Assembly: GCF_015999245.1 (NCBI RefSeq)
Contig: NZ_JAEAMR010000006.1
Span: 280,044-320,229, forward strand
Reading direction: 5' to 3'
Source: Streptomyces sp. AV19
GTDB taxonomy: Bacteria; Actinomycetota; Actinomycetes; Streptomycetales; Streptomycetaceae
Length of the DNA: 40,186 bases
The first letter of the stretch is position 1. Every line of letters begins with the position of its first letter. The position numbers and the translations under genes were made by a program. Below the pieces are notes generated by a model. It saw nothing but the letters and a program-made list of their open reading frames with translations. It searched no databases and had not been told where the DNA came from. Of the stretch, positions 1-8,829 are shown one piece after another.

Positions 1-130
1 CGCGGCGGCGGCCCGGGGGGGGGGGGGGGGGCCCCCCCCCGCCCGGGGGGGCCCCCCCCCCCCCCCGCGGGGGGGGGGGGGGGGGGGGGCGCGGGGGGGG
101 GGCCCCCCGCCCGGGGGGCCCCCCCCGCGG
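1..130. other. G/C homopolymer stretch, probable assembly-end artefact
   Basis: Bases 1-130 contain no A or T at all and are built almost entirely of runs of 6 to 20 G or C. Normal genic sequence begins near 131. Such a composition is not seen elsewhere in the window. It reads in frame with the neighbouring phosphotransferase gene only because it cannot contain a stop codon. I treat it as low-quality contig-end sequence. Confidence 0.75.
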
Positions 131-1214
131 CTCGGACGGCACGACGGGCCATGGCGCAGTCGTCGTGCAGCCGGCGCAGCAACAGCCGCTGCTCCTCACC
201 GGTGTCGGGCGCACCCGGGGGCACCGGCTCCTGCATGGAGCGCTGGACGGCCGTCTCGTACATCCTGATCTCCCGGGTGAGGACCAGCATCAGATTCACC
301 AGAAAGGCGTCGCGCGAGGTGGGCCCCGCGGCCTGCGCGTGCTGGCTGATCTGCCGGCGGGCCGCCGGGGCGTCGCCGAGGACGGCCCACAGCGTCGCCA
401 GGTCGTACCCCGGGAGGTACCAGCCGGCGTGGTCCCAGTCGACCAGGACCGGGCCGGCGGGGGAGAGCAGGATGTTGGAGAGGAGCGCCTCGCCGTGGCA
501 GAACTGGCCCTGGACGTGGGCCAGTCCGTGCAGGAGCTTCTGGAGGTCGCCCATGTCGCGGTCGGTGAGCAGCCCCAGCTCGTGGTAACGGGCGATGTTG
601 CGGCCGTAGTCGAGCGGCATGTCGAACATGCCGGCCGGGGGCCGCCACAGGTTGACCCGGCAGAGCGCGCCCAGCGCGACCCGGACGTCGGCGCGGGGCG
701 GGGTGGTGGACGGGTGGCGCTGGGCCGCGGCGGGGCGGCCGGGCATCCGCTCGATCACCAGGGTGCCGTTGTCCGGATCGGCGGCGATGAGACGGGGGAC
801 GCGGACGGGCGGGCGGTGCCGCACAAACGCGCGGTATGTCGCTATTTCGTGCTGGAACCGCTCGGCGGAGGAGGGGGAGTGGTCGAGTAAACACTTGGCC
901 ACGGCGCTGTTCCGCCCGGCTGTGCCGACGAGCAGCACCGAGCGGCTGCCGCGTCGCAGTACCTGCACCGGGTTGAACTCGGGGCAGATGCGGTGCACCG
1001 AGGCGATCAGCGGGCGGAGCTCGGCTCCCTGAGCGCCCGACAGGTCGAGTCTGCCGCTGAGGGGTTGCGCGCCGATCCCCGGGCCCCGCCGGGCCCGGCC
1101 GCCCCCGAACGCGGCTCCCACGGCATGGGAGGGATCGAGGTACGGTCCGCCGCTCTGCTGGGGCGGCCGCAAGGGCCGGAGCGGAGCGGACACGGAGGTC
1201 GATGCTGCATACAT
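131..1214 (-). CDS. Aminoglycoside phosphotransferase (APH) family protein, 3' end lost
   Basis: This minus-strand gene starts at ATG 1214, preceded by a GAAGGGA ribosome binding site, and stays open for about 361 codons until it enters the G/C artefact at 1-130, so its true stop is missing. The protein has the kinase-like APH fold. Motifs include [15 protein letters not shown] (nucleotide-binding lysine region), CHGEALLSN (residues about 239-247, the catalytic-loop HGDxxxxN motif with Asp replaced by Glu242) and [17 protein letters not shown] (metal-binding DW motif). Members phosphorylate small molecules or have regulatory roles. The substrate here is unknown and antibiotic resistance should not be assumed. 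It is divergent from the NsdA-like gene across about 270 bp. The length suggests only a few C-terminal residues are lost. Confidence 0.8.
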
Positions 1215-1486
1215 GGGCGGAACAGATCCCTTCGTGTGCCGTCGAGGGGCCACCCCTGCGGATCACCCCCCCGCATGCGCGGGGACTGCGGTGGAGCAGG
1301 GTCGTGCGTGCAGTCGTCGCGCACCCTGGGGAATGCGCGACGGGTGGCCGGGGTGGCGCGTTCCTACATCACACCCGTTCATGGGTGGCACACCATCTGG
1401 CGGACCCTGGCGAACCCTGGCGAATACTCGCCTGGCCCCTGAGCGACCGATACCTTCAAGTCAGCCGAGGAACCTGGGGGCTTGAC

Positions 1487-2983
1487 GTGACGAGGGAACC
1501 CAACACCCGCCTTGCGGACCTGTTCGGCCTGGCCGGATGGTCCAAGGGCGAGCTCGCGAGGCTGGTCAACCGGCAGGCGGCGGTCATGGGACATCCGCAG
1601 CTGGCGACCGATACCTCGCGGGTGCGGCGCTGGATCGACATGGGGGAGTCCCCCCGCGATCCGGTGCCCATGGTGCTGGCCGCCCTCTTCACCGAGCGAC
1701 TCGGTCGTGTCGTGACCATCGAGGACCTCGGGTTCGGCCGGCGCGGGCGCGCCGGCAGGGGACAGTCCCACGACGGACTGCCCTGGCCGCCCGAGCGGAC
1801 CGCCGCGGTCCTCACCGAATTCACGGGAATGGACCTCATGCTCAACCGACGCGGCTTGGTGGGCGCGGGTGCCGCGCTCGCCGCAGGCTCAGCACTCAGC
1901 GGGGCGATGCACGACTGGCTGCACACCGATCCGGCCCTCGTGGCCGACGCCCCCCGTTTCGACGACCCCCTCCACCGGGAGGCGGCCCGCACCGGCTTCG
2001 CCGAGCAGGCCGGTTACGACCGCTACGAGGCGGCCCCGGTGGGCTCCACCGAGATCGACGAGCTGGAGCGCTCCGTCGACGTCTTCCGCGCCTGGGACGC
2101 GGCGCGCGGCGGCGGCCTCCAGCGCAAGGCGGTGGTCGGCCAGCTCAACGAGGTCGGCGGCATGCTCGCCTACCGCCACCCCGAGCACCTGCAGCGCAGG
2201 CTCTGGGGGGTGGCGGCCAACCTGGCGGTGCTGGCCGGCTGGATGTCCCACGACGTGGGCCTGGAGCCCACCGCCCAGAAGTACTTCGTGATCGCCGCCC
2301 ACGCGGCCCGCGAGGGCGGCGACCGGCCGCGGGCCGGCGAGGCGCTCTCCCGGGCCGCCCGGCAGATGGTCCACCTCGGCCGCCCGGACGACGCGCTGGA
2401 TCTGATGAAGCTCGCCAACTCCGGCTCCGGCAACGAGACCCTGCCGCGCACCCGCGCCATGCTCTGCACCGTCGAGGCCTGGGCGCAGGCGTCGATGGGC
2501 AAGGGGCAGGCGATGCGGCGGACGCTGGGCCAGGCCGAGGAGCTCTTCGTCTCCGACAAGCAGGACGTCCCGCCGCCCAGCTGGATGCAGCACTTCGACG
2601 AGGCGGACCTGCACGGGATGCAGGCCCTGGCCTACCGCACGCTGGCGGACCACGATCCCGCGGCGGCGGTCATCGCCCAGCAGCACGCCAAGGAGGCGCT
2701 GCGGCTGCGGAAGGGCGGCCACCAGCGGTCCACGGTCTTCGACTACATCTCGATGGCCTCGGCGTGCTTCATCAGCGACGATCCGGAGCAGGCGGACACC
2801 TACGCCCGCCTGGCGCTGGTCAGCATCGGGGAGACCTCCTCCCACCGCACCTGGGACCGGCTGCGCGAGATGTACCGGCTGACCGGGAAGTACGCGGGGT
2901 ACGCCCGCATCGCCGACCTGCGGCACGAGATCCAGCGGGCGCTGCCCAAAGGCCCGTCCAAGAGCCGGACGGCGATGGCCTGA
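1487..2983 (+). CDS. NsdA/NsdB-type TPR-like transcriptional regulator
   Basis: A 498-residue protein from GTG 1487, which has a GGGGG stretch upstream. The open frame extends further 5' to 1202, but that part lacks family character. The N-terminus carries the signature of the Streptomyces NsdA group: GWSKGELARLVNRQA (residues about 17-31), TDTSRVRRWID and ERLGRVVTIEDLG, a helix-turn-helix-like module. A hydrophobic twin-arginine-like patch follows (RRGLVGAGAALAAGSALS, about 125-142), then about 330 residues of helical repeats resembling tetratricopeptides. Characterised NsdA and NsdB proteins negatively regulate sporulation and antibiotic production in Streptomyces. Which paralogue this is cannot be settled by eye. 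It is divergent from the APH gene and convergent with the PP2C gene. Confidence 0.8.
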   Translation: MTREPNTRLADLFGLAGWSKGELARLVNRQAAVMGHPQLATDTSRVRRWIDMGESPRDPVPMVLAALFTERLGRVVTIEDLGFGRRGRAGRGQSHDGLPWPPERTAAVLTEFTGMDLMLNRRGLVGAGAALAAGSALSGAMHDWLHTDPALVADAPRFDDPLHREAARTGFAEQAGYDRYEAAPVGSTEIDELERSVDVFRAWDAARGGGLQRKAVVGQLNEVGGMLAYRHPEHLQRRLWGVAANLAVLAGWMSHDVGLEPTAQKYFVIAAHAAREGGDRPRAGEALSRAARQMVHLGRPDDALDLMKLANSGSGNETLPRTRAMLCTVEAWAQASMGKGQAMRRTLGQAEELFVSDKQDVPPPSWMQHFDEADLHGMQALAYRTLADHDPAAAVIAQQHAKEALRLRKGGHQRSTVFDYISMASACFISDDPEQADTYARLALVSIGETSSHRTWDRLREMYRLTGKYAGYARIADLRHEIQRALPKGPSKSRTAMA

Positions 2984-2994
2984 GCCCGGCGCGG

Positions 2995-3023
2995 GGCGGC
3001 CGGCCGATCAGGGGCCGGCCGCC
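2995..3023. terminator. Bidirectional terminator hairpin
   Basis: A perfect 11-bp inverted repeat (GGCGGCCGGCC, 2995-3005, and its complement, 3013-3023) with a 7-nt loop lies between the convergent NsdA-like and PP2C genes. There is no T tract, as is usual in Streptomyces. Confidence 0.7.
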
Positions 3024-3043
3024 GGGGATGCGGTACGGCCGGC

Positions 3044-4459
3044 TCAGGAGCCGATGCGGGCCACGAGCACGCAGGCGTCGTCCTGCCGCGGCTGCCTGTT
3101 CCACGCCTCCAGCACGGACCGGACGCATTCCTGGGCGCTGCGCGCCGTGGTGAAGCGGGCCGCCAGGCCCTGCAGCAGGCTGGAGCCGACGCAGGCGTCG
3201 GTGTGCAGCAGGAGCACGTCGCCGGGCAGGAGTCGCTCCTCGGCCTGCTCGTAGCGCGCGTCGGTGATGGCTCCCAGGAGCACGCCGTCCGGGCGCGGCA
3301 GCGGGCGGGCCGTGCCCCCGCGGAACAGCAGCGGGGCGGGGTGCCCGGCCTGGGCCCAGGCCAGCGTGCGGGTGCGGGGGTCGTAGCGGCAGCAGACGGC
3401 GCTGCCCAGGGCCGGCTGCGCGGAGGTGTCGAGCAGCTGGTTGAGGCAGCCCAGCAGCGGGCCCGGCTCGGTCCCCGTCATCGCCATGCCGCGTACCGCG
3501 CCGAGCAGCACGGCCATGGTCGAGGCGGCGGCCACCCCGCGCCCGGTGAGGCCGCCGGCGCCGAGCAGGGTCATGCCGTCGGGCAGCGGCAGGGCGTCGA
3601 ACCAGTTCCCGCCGACGGCCGCGCCGTCGGCGGCGGGGAGGTAGTGCCCGGCGACGTCGAGGGCGGTGTCGGCGGGCCCCGCGTCGCGCGGCACCCGCAG
3701 CGGGCCCTGCCAGGGCGGCAGCACCGCCTCCTGGAGCCCGGCCGCCAGCTGCTGCTCGGCCCGGGCGAGCCGGCGGTGGTGGTGCAGGGAGTCGCCGGAG
3801 GCGATCACGGCGTCCCGGCCGCGGTGCAGCTCGGTGACGTCCCGCAGGACGGCCCACATGGCGGCGGTGCAGCCGTCGTCGTCGAGCACCGGCTCGCCGC
3901 GCATGTGCACCGTGCGCGGGCCGTCGGGGTGCACGAGGCGGAACTCGCCGTCGATCGGCTTGCCGTCGACCAGGCAGTCGGTGACCAGGGCGGCGAGCAG
4001 CTCCCGGTCCTCCTCGACCAGGCAGGAGGGCAGCTCGTCCAGGGTCAGGGCGCCGTCGCGCGGGGAGCGGCCGAAGAGCCGGAACAGCTCGTCGGACCAG
4101 GTGACCTCGTCGGTGAGCAGGTTCCACTCGGCGCTGCCGCCGCGGCCCGCGCCCGGGGCGGGCCGCGGGGCCGGGACGTGGTCGGGCGCGACGGGCAGCG
4201 GCGGCCCGTCCCTCAGCTGCCCCAGGCGCGCGCCCAGGTCGTCGAGCTGGTGGGCGGCGAGGTCGCACAGGGCGCGCTGCCAGCGGCCCAGCGGGTCCTC
4301 CGGGCCGTGGGAGCCCGCCGTCACGCGCCGCACGGCGTCGATGCCGCCCCGCAGCCGCCGGGTCTGCGAAATGAGCTCGTCGACCATGCCGGCGGGCGGT
4401 CCGCCCGGGGCGTGGTCCGCTGGGAATTCCGCGGGGGAGGCAGAAGAAGGGGACGGCAT
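3044..4459 (-). CDS. PAS domain / PP2C (SpoIIE-type) phosphatase-like protein with degenerate active site
   Basis: A 471-residue protein from ATG 4459, with GGAG six bases upstream; an in-frame GTG abuts it. Residues about 1-95 are helical. A PAS-like sensor follows (EWNLLTDEVTWSDELFRLFGRSP to MWAVLRDVTELHRG, about 115-215), then a linker (ARAEQQLAAGLQEAVLP) and a SpoIIE/RsbU-type PP2C domain. Family members dephosphorylate anti-anti-sigma factors. Here the usual GGDWYD is GGNWFD (Asp to Asn285) and the usual GDVSGHG is GGLTGRG (Asp to Gly303, His to Arg307). AGHPAPLL, HTDA and the final DDACVLV remain. Two metal-ligand positions therefore appear lost, suggesting a weak or dead phosphatase, possibly a signal-binding scaffold. 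It is divergent from the HEAT-repeat gene. Confidence 0.85.
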   Translation of the reverse strand: MPSPSSASPAEFPADHAPGGPPAGMVDELISQTRRLRGGIDAVRRVTAGSHGPEDPLGRWQRALCDLAAHQLDDLGARLGQLRDGPPLPVAPDHVPAPRPAPGAGRGGSAEWNLLTDEVTWSDELFRLFGRSPRDGALTLDELPSCLVEEDRELLAALVTDCLVDGKPIDGEFRLVHPDGPRTVHMRGEPVLDDDGCTAAMWAVLRDVTELHRGRDAVIASGDSLHHHRRLARAEQQLAAGLQEAVLPPWQGPLRVPRDAGPADTALDVAGHYLPAADGAAVGGNWFDALPLPDGMTLLGAGGLTGRGVAAASTMAVLLGAVRGMAMTGTEPGPLLGCLNQLLDTSAQPALGSAVCCRYDPRTRTLAWAQAGHPAPLLFRGGTARPLPRPDGVLLGAITDARYEQAEERLLPGDVLLLHTDACVGSSLLQGLAARFTTARSAQECVRSVLEAWNRQPRQDDACVLVARIGS

Positions 4460-4785
4460 CACGTACTCCGTGGGGGTGCGGGCGTGGCCGGCGCCGGTCG
4501 GGCCCGCGGGGCGGCCGGGAGGACTGCGTGATGACTCTTGCACAGTGGGCGACTGCCCGTAAGGCGTTTGGCCATACCCGACCCGGCGGTGACGACGGAA
4601 TATGCCAGAGGCGTGACCGGGCATATCGGGCGAGGGCTCGGCGGAACGTCCGACTCCGGGTAGGCTGCGGGCGCTCGGTCCGCCGAGTTCCCAGTTCACC
4701 GGCATAGCCCGGGTGGACACCGGCAAGAATGCCGGACGACGGAAATCCCGTTGCCCCGCCGACTCCCGCACCGGATGCTGACCTC
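4460..4785. promoter_or_regulatory. Divergent intergenic region with an ATATGCC dyad
   Basis: These 326 bp separate the PP2C and HEAT-repeat genes. I find no gene. The lowest-GC part contains a perfect inverted repeat, ATATGCC (4600-4606) and GGCATAT (4620-4626). Its half-sites start 20 bp apart, about two helical turns, which would suit a dimeric repressor. A short GGGC/GCCC hairpin sits at about 4546-4558. Confidence 0.4.
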
Positions 4786-6213
4786 ATGTTCGATCCAGAC
4801 ATAGCGCCCAGCGGCACCCTGCTCGGCCTCCTCCAGCGAGGCCGCGGCGACGGGACTCTGCACGCCCTCGCGGCGCCGCGGGCCGAGGCGCTCGCGGCGC
4901 TCGACCAGTGCGTCCGGCGCGACCCCCGCCACGACTGGCAGGTCGAGAACCGGTCCCTGTACTACGCGCGCCTGTATCTGGATCTCGACGGCGGCCTGGA
5001 GGAGATCGAGGAGCACCTCTTCCACCCCGACGACCTCCTCGACCCCGACGAGGGCCGCACCGGTCTCGCCCTGGCCGTCCTGGGCCACCTCGCCTCCTAC
5101 GGCCGCGAGGACGCCCTGCGGCTGCTCCGCCGCTACGCCGCCGCCGGCGGCAACTGGAGCTGGGCCCTGGACGAGCTGGCGCTGCGCGACGACGACGCCT
5201 CCCTGGCCGCCCTCGGCGAGCGGATCGTCGCCCGCTTCCCCCGCACCCCCGAGGGCGAGGCACAGCTCGCCGCCGCCGTGCGCGACGCCTTCGAGCCCCG
5301 CCCCTGGCGGATCTGGGCGGACGACCGGAACGCCCCGGCCACCGCCGCCCGCGTCCGGGAGGCCCGCGAACAGGGCGCCTTCGACCGCTGGCAGCGCCAG
5401 CTGCGCCCCACCGGCCCCCGGCCCGGCTGGAGCGTGCGCGAGGTGCTCGACTGGGCCCAGGCGGGCCTCGCCCTGCACCCCGTCCAGCTGCGCCACCCGG
5501 CCGGCGCCCGCTGCCTCAACGCCGTCGCCGGCCCCGAGGACCGGCTGGAGATCATCGAAGCGGCCGCCTTCGGCCCCGAGGCCGCCCGCGCCACCGCCCT
5601 GCGCTACCTCGCCGAGCACGACGACCCACAGGCCCTCGACCTCATCGAGAGCGCCGCCGCCGACCCCTCCGTCCTCGTCGCGGAGTCCGCCGTGACCGCC
5701 TTCGAGCGCATGCGCGGCCCGGCCGCCCTGGACCGCGCCCGCCTCTGGGTGCACCGCACCGACGGCCTCGGGGGCGCCGCCGCCGGCATGCTCGCCTGCC
5801 GGGGCGCCGAGTACGACGCCGCCCTCGTCCTGGCCGCCCTGCGGCGCACCGTGCGCACCGAGGGCCCCGACGCCCCCGTGCTGTGGGACCTCGTCGACGG
5901 CACGGGCCGCCTGGCGATCCGCTGCGCCGCCCCGGTCCTGCGCCACGTCTACCGCGAGACGTCCTCGTCACACCTGCGGGGCCGCGCCGCCCGCGCGCTG
6001 GCCGCGACGGACCCCTCCTTCGCCGCCGGCTTCGCCGTCGAGTGCCTGTGGGACTGCGAGGAGACCACCCGTGAACTCGCCGCGCGCCACGCGACCACGG
6101 CGGACGCCCGGGTCGTGGAGCAGCTGCGCCGGCTCGCCGCCGACCCGGCGGAGGAGGCCGAGGTGCAGACCGCGGCCTGTGACCGCTTCGGCCCCGACGC
6201 GTCGGCGGTCTGA
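4786..6213 (+). CDS. HEAT-repeat protein
   Basis: A 475-residue cytoplasmic protein. The start is placed at ATG 4786 (MFDPDIAPSGTLLGLLQRG); an earlier in-frame ATG at 4729 gives a low-complexity extension. The sequence is almost all alpha-helical repeats. C-terminal units such as EAARATALRYLAEHDDPQALDLI, SVLVAESAVTAFERM and HLRGRAARALAATDPSFA follow the HEAT/PBS-lyase pattern of short paired helices with regularly spaced Ala and Leu. Such proteins act as protein-interaction scaffolds; no enzymatic motif is visible. It is divergent from the PP2C gene and followed by a weak 7-bp hairpin at 6221-6241. The specific role is unknown. Confidence 0.75.
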   Translation: MFDPDIAPSGTLLGLLQRGRGDGTLHALAAPRAEALAALDQCVRRDPRHDWQVENRSLYYARLYLDLDGGLEEIEEHLFHPDDLLDPDEGRTGLALAVLGHLASYGREDALRLLRRYAAAGGNWSWALDELALRDDDASLAALGERIVARFPRTPEGEAQLAAAVRDAFEPRPWRIWADDRNAPATAARVREAREQGAFDRWQRQLRPTGPRPGWSVREVLDWAQAGLALHPVQLRHPAGARCLNAVAGPEDRLEIIEAAAFGPEAARATALRYLAEHDDPQALDLIESAAADPSVLVAESAVTAFERMRGPAALDRARLWVHRTDGLGGAAAGMLACRGAEYDAALVLAALRRTVRTEGPDAPVLWDLVDGTGRLAIRCAAPVLRHVYRETSSSHLRGRAARALAATDPSFAAGFAVECLWDCEETTRELAARHATTADARVVEQLRRLAADPAEEAEVQTAACDRFGPDASAV

Positions 6214-6288
6214 CGGCCCTTGGTGCGGGTCCGTCGCACCAGGTCTGTGCCAAGCTGTGGCGAACACCGGTAGGACCAGGAGGTATTG

Positions 6289-6501
6289 ATGACCGAATCG
6301 ACGCCGGGGGAACAAGGTGCCGGCGAGGCCGGAGCGGCCCGCGAGGACGAGGTGAAGCGCAAGTTCCGCGAGGCGCTGGACCGCAAGCGCGGGCGGTCGG
6401 CGGACGCGGTCGCCGGCGGCCGGGGCCAGGAGGGTTCCAAGGTCCACGGCACCCATGGAAAGGCCGGCGGGCAGCGCTCGTTCCGGCGCAAGAGCGGCTG
6501 A
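6289..6501 (+). CDS. DUF5302 family small protein
   Basis: A 70-residue, highly charged protein from ATG 6289, placed by a canonical AGGAGG (6278-6283) five bases upstream; a TTG immediately before it is not needed. The core [16 protein letters not shown] and the C-terminal [21 protein letters not shown] pattern match DUF5302, a small actinobacterial family of unknown function. There is no signal peptide or membrane segment. The basic character and likely disorder suggest binding to nucleic acid or ribosomes, but that is speculation. The strong binding site implies good expression. Confidence 0.8.
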   Translation: MTESTPGEQGAGEAGAAREDEVKRKFREALDRKRGRSADAVAGGRGQEGSKVHGTHGKAGGQRSFRRKSG

Positions 6502-6615
6502 CGGAGCCGTGCGCCCTGCTGGGGGCGGTGCCGATGTGCCGATAATGGTGTCCGCACCGCGGCCTGTGCCGCGTGGCACCCGACAGTCAATCAGCACCGG
6601 ATACAGGGGGCGTCG

Positions 6616-7035
6616 ATGAAGAGCGAGCAGCAGCACGGGGGACGGTACCGGGGGCGTCTGGCCCGCCGGTTGTCCGCCGTCGTGGCTCTGGCGCTGGGTA
6701 CCGCCCTGCTGGCCGCGCCCGCCGCGTCGGCCGTGGGCGCACACCCGTCGGCCCGTACGGCGCAGCACGTGGTGGCGGCCGCGGGCACGCAGGACCGGAC
6801 CCGCGGCGCGGACGCCGCGTCGCAGGACACGGGCGACCGGCCGGTCGCCCAGGTCCGTCAGGCGGATGCCGGCCAGGTGGCGCTGGCGAAGGAGAAGAAA
6901 AAGAAGAAGAAGGGCTTCTTCAAGAAGCTGGGCATCTTCCTGATCGTCCTGGTGATCGTCTTCATCCTGATCGTCGTCGCCGTCATCTGGCTGATCGTCC
7001 ACTTCGTGCGCAAGGGGCTCCGGCGCCGCTCCTGA
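6616..7035 (+). CDS. Small protein with signal-like N-terminus, Lys tract and C-terminal membrane anchor
   Basis: A 139-residue protein from ATG 6616, with GGGGG at good spacing. Residues 16-40 form an Arg-rich then Ala/Leu signal peptide ending in an AxA-type site (PAASA). A low-complexity Ala/Asp/Gln linker follows, then a lysine tract (residues 92-104, EKKKKKKGFFKK) and one strong transmembrane helix (about 106-130) capped by a basic tail RKGLRRRS. The lysines before the helix suggest an orientation conflict with a cleaved signal, so topology is uncertain. I recognise no family. A strong terminator follows directly, so it appears to be a single-gene unit. Confidence 0.65.
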   Translation: MKSEQQHGGRYRGRLARRLSAVVALALGTALLAAPAASAVGAHPSARTAQHVVAAAGTQDRTRGADAASQDTGDRPVAQVRQADAGQVALAKEKKKKKKGFFKKLGIFLIVLVIVFILIVVAVIWLIVHFVRKGLRRRS

Positions 7036-7055
7036 AAGCGCCCCGCATGTGAAGA

Positions 7056-7086
7056 GGGCCGCCGTCGCGAACCGCGACGGCGGCCC
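7056..7086. terminator. Strong bidirectional terminator hairpin
   Basis: A perfect 14-bp inverted repeat (GGGCCGCCGTCGCG, 7056-7069, with its complement, 7073-7086) and a 3-nt loop lie between the convergent genes ending at 7035 and 7104. Confidence 0.85.
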
Positions 7087-7103
7087 TTGCCGTGTGCGCG
7101 GCC

Positions 7104-8009
7104 TCAGCTGGTGCGGGCGACCCAGGCCAGGGCCAGCCACGGAGTGGCCGCGGAGCCGATCGCCAGGCTCCAGCCGGTGGCGGTGTCGGGAAAGCCGGTG
7201 AGCAGCGGGACGACGAGCAGGGCGCCGCACACCAGCAGGAACGCGGCGGGCAGGTGCACCCAGGGCTCGAAGCGCCGGGCCCGGGCCACGGCGGTCTCCC
7301 GGCGGTGCATGCCGACGGCCGTGCTGAGTCCCGCGGTGAGGGTGAGGATCCAGATGACGGGCAGGGCGATGAGGCGGCCGACGACGGACGAGATGTCCTT
7401 GTCCACGGGGGGCCGTACGCCCAGGTCGGGACGGCTGGGCGCGTACAGCAGCTCGATGGGGCGGCCCTGGGCGAGTTCGCTCTGGGTGCGGACGCCCTCG
7501 ACGGTCACCTGCCGGGGCCCGGAGTCGAAGGGGACGGTGACGACGATGGTCGAGCTGAACTCCTCCACGTCGTTCTTCCGTGAGCGGGTCGTCTCCGGCT
7601 GACCCACCACCTTCGCGACCCGGAGCTCGCGGGTGTGCCCGCCGGCGCGGCCGACCTCGGAGAGCCACTCGCCGTCGGCGCCGTCGGGGCCGACGCCCTG
7701 GGTCAGCGCGGCGGCGCTGGTGAGGGCGATGCCGAGGCCCAGGACCCAGGACAGCGCGCGGGACCGGCGCGGCTCGGGCCAGGGCTCGTGGCGCCGGCGC
7801 CAGGTCTTCTTCCGCAGCCTGGCCCGCCGTTGCGCGCGGACCAGCACCGAGGCCAGGATCCAGCCCAGGCCGCACAGGGCTGTTGCCGTGAGCAGCCACG
7901 GCAGGTGGCGCTTGAGGGGCAGTTCACGGTCGGGCAGGGCGCCGAGGAGTACGGTCGCGTACCCGGCGAGCAACGTCGCCCACCCGGTCCACCGTGTCCC
8001 TGCCCTCAT
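7104..8009 (-). CDS. Polytopic membrane protein, DUF3592-like
   Basis: A 301-residue integral membrane protein. Hydrophobic segments lie near residues 10-25, 37-55, 85-105, 210-235, 252-272 and 278-298. The first pair is followed by a basic cytoplasmic stretch (RAQRRARLRKKTWRRR). Between the third and fourth helices is a beta-rich soluble domain of about 90 residues (EEFSSTIVVTVPFDSGPRQVTVEGV, GRPIELLYAPSRPDLGV). A conversion-type beta domain between helices, with the phrase GRPIELLYAPSRPD, resembles DUF3592 proteins, whose function is unknown. It is convergent with the lysine-tract protein. I see no catalytic motif. Confidence 0.65.
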   Translation of the reverse strand: MRAGTRWTGWATLLAGYATVLLGALPDRELPLKRHLPWLLTATALCGLGWILASVLVRAQRRARLRKKTWRRRHEPWPEPRRSRALSWVLGLGIALTSAAALTQGVGPDGADGEWLSEVGRAGGHTRELRVAKVVGQPETTRSRKNDVEEFSSTIVVTVPFDSGPRQVTVEGVRTQSELAQGRPIELLYAPSRPDLGVRPPVDKDISSVVGRLIALPVIWILTLTAGLSTAVGMHRRETAVARARRFEPWVHLPAAFLLVCGALLVVPLLTGFPDTATGWSLAIGSAATPWLALAWVARTS

Positions 8010-8115
8010 GCCCCGCTACCCCGCCCGTCTGATGATCTTGACGTGGACAGCGTAGTTGGTGCGCCGGGGACGCCCGCAGGGTGCCTCGGGCGCGGGCCCG
8101 CCCAGGAGGGCTTTC

Positions 8116-8478
8116 TCAGGCGTAGGGGGCGAGGAAGCGCTCCGGCTGGCAGGCGTCGCAGGGACGGACGTCGTGCGTGGCCATCTGCACCCGCGCCTCG
8201 GCGGTCGTCAGGGTGGCCTCACCGCCCTTGGGCACCCAGCACCCGGCGTGGTGCAGCTCCTGCAGGACGCCGCCCGAGCGCCGGTGCAGCGTGACCGGCC
8301 AGATCGCGTCCTCGAAATCGGGGCGCATTGTTCGGCGATGGGAAATATGCGTTTGCTCCGAGTCTCCCGAGAGACGTTTGAGTACGACATCGCGAACCCA
8401 ATCGTGCGGGGAACGGCCCACTCGGTGTGCCGCTGCCTCAATACGGTCGAGTTCGTCCGGGGTGAACAGCTCCTCCAT
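8116..8478 (-). CDS. Small hypothetical protein with His/Cys and CxxC motifs (DUF6233-like C-terminus)
   Basis: The preferred start is ATG 8478 (MEELFTPDELDRIEAAAHRVG), giving 120 residues. A GTG at 8538 would add 20 residues with poor codon usage, and neither start has a clear ribosome binding site. The N-terminal half is helical (SPHDWVRDVVLKRLSG). The C-terminal half has LHHAGCW followed by VRPCDACQP, an arrangement of H, C and CxxC that could bind zinc and resembles the end of DUF6233 proteins common in Streptomyces. No function can be given. Its start region abuts a gene-free stretch. Confidence 0.55.
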   Translation of the reverse strand: MEELFTPDELDRIEAAAHRVGRSPHDWVRDVVLKRLSGDSEQTHISHRRTMRPDFEDAIWPVTLHRRSGGVLQELHHAGCWVPKGGEATLTTAEARVQMATHDVRPCDACQPERFLAPYA

Positions 8479-8829
8479 GACGGGGGACAGTAGCAGCGGA
8501 AGGACGTCGTCGCCCCCGGTTCCGGGGGATGAACCCACAGTGCTGACCTGCGAGTTGACCGGGGTGTACGGTTCGCCTCGGCATGTGCCCGCGGCCCTGC
8601 GGCACGTGACGCGGGGCTCCGGCCGCGGTTATCTCCGCTGGCATAGGACAGACGTGTATTCCGGGCGGCGCCGATGGATACCCGCGCCCGGATTCCGTGA
8701 TTCCCGCTATCACCTGTCCTCGTGAATGCGAAAGCGCACGGGGGGTGGCCGGGCGGTGTGCCGGGTGCACGGAATTCCGGGTGAATATGGGGCAAACGGG
8801 GTCGATTTCCGGAAAAGGCCCGCAGGTGA
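8479..8829. other. Gene-free stretch with an imperfect dyad
   Basis: About 350 bp with lower GC and no convincing coding frame. The only structure I see is an imperfect inverted repeat CATGTGCC (8582-8589) and GGCACGTG (8601-8608). It is presumably the promoter region of the minus-strand gene starting at 8478 and the 3' flank of the DUF6126 gene. Confidence 0.4.

Noticed and set aside
1..130. Possible extreme GC regulatory element or telomere-like end
   Set aside because: There are no palindromes of the Streptomyces telomere type, only homopolymer runs without A or T; artefact is simpler.
1202..1486. 95-codon N-terminal extension of the NsdA-like gene
   Set aside because: It overlaps the start and promoter of the divergent APH gene and lacks family similarity; the helix-turn-helix begins after GTG 1487.
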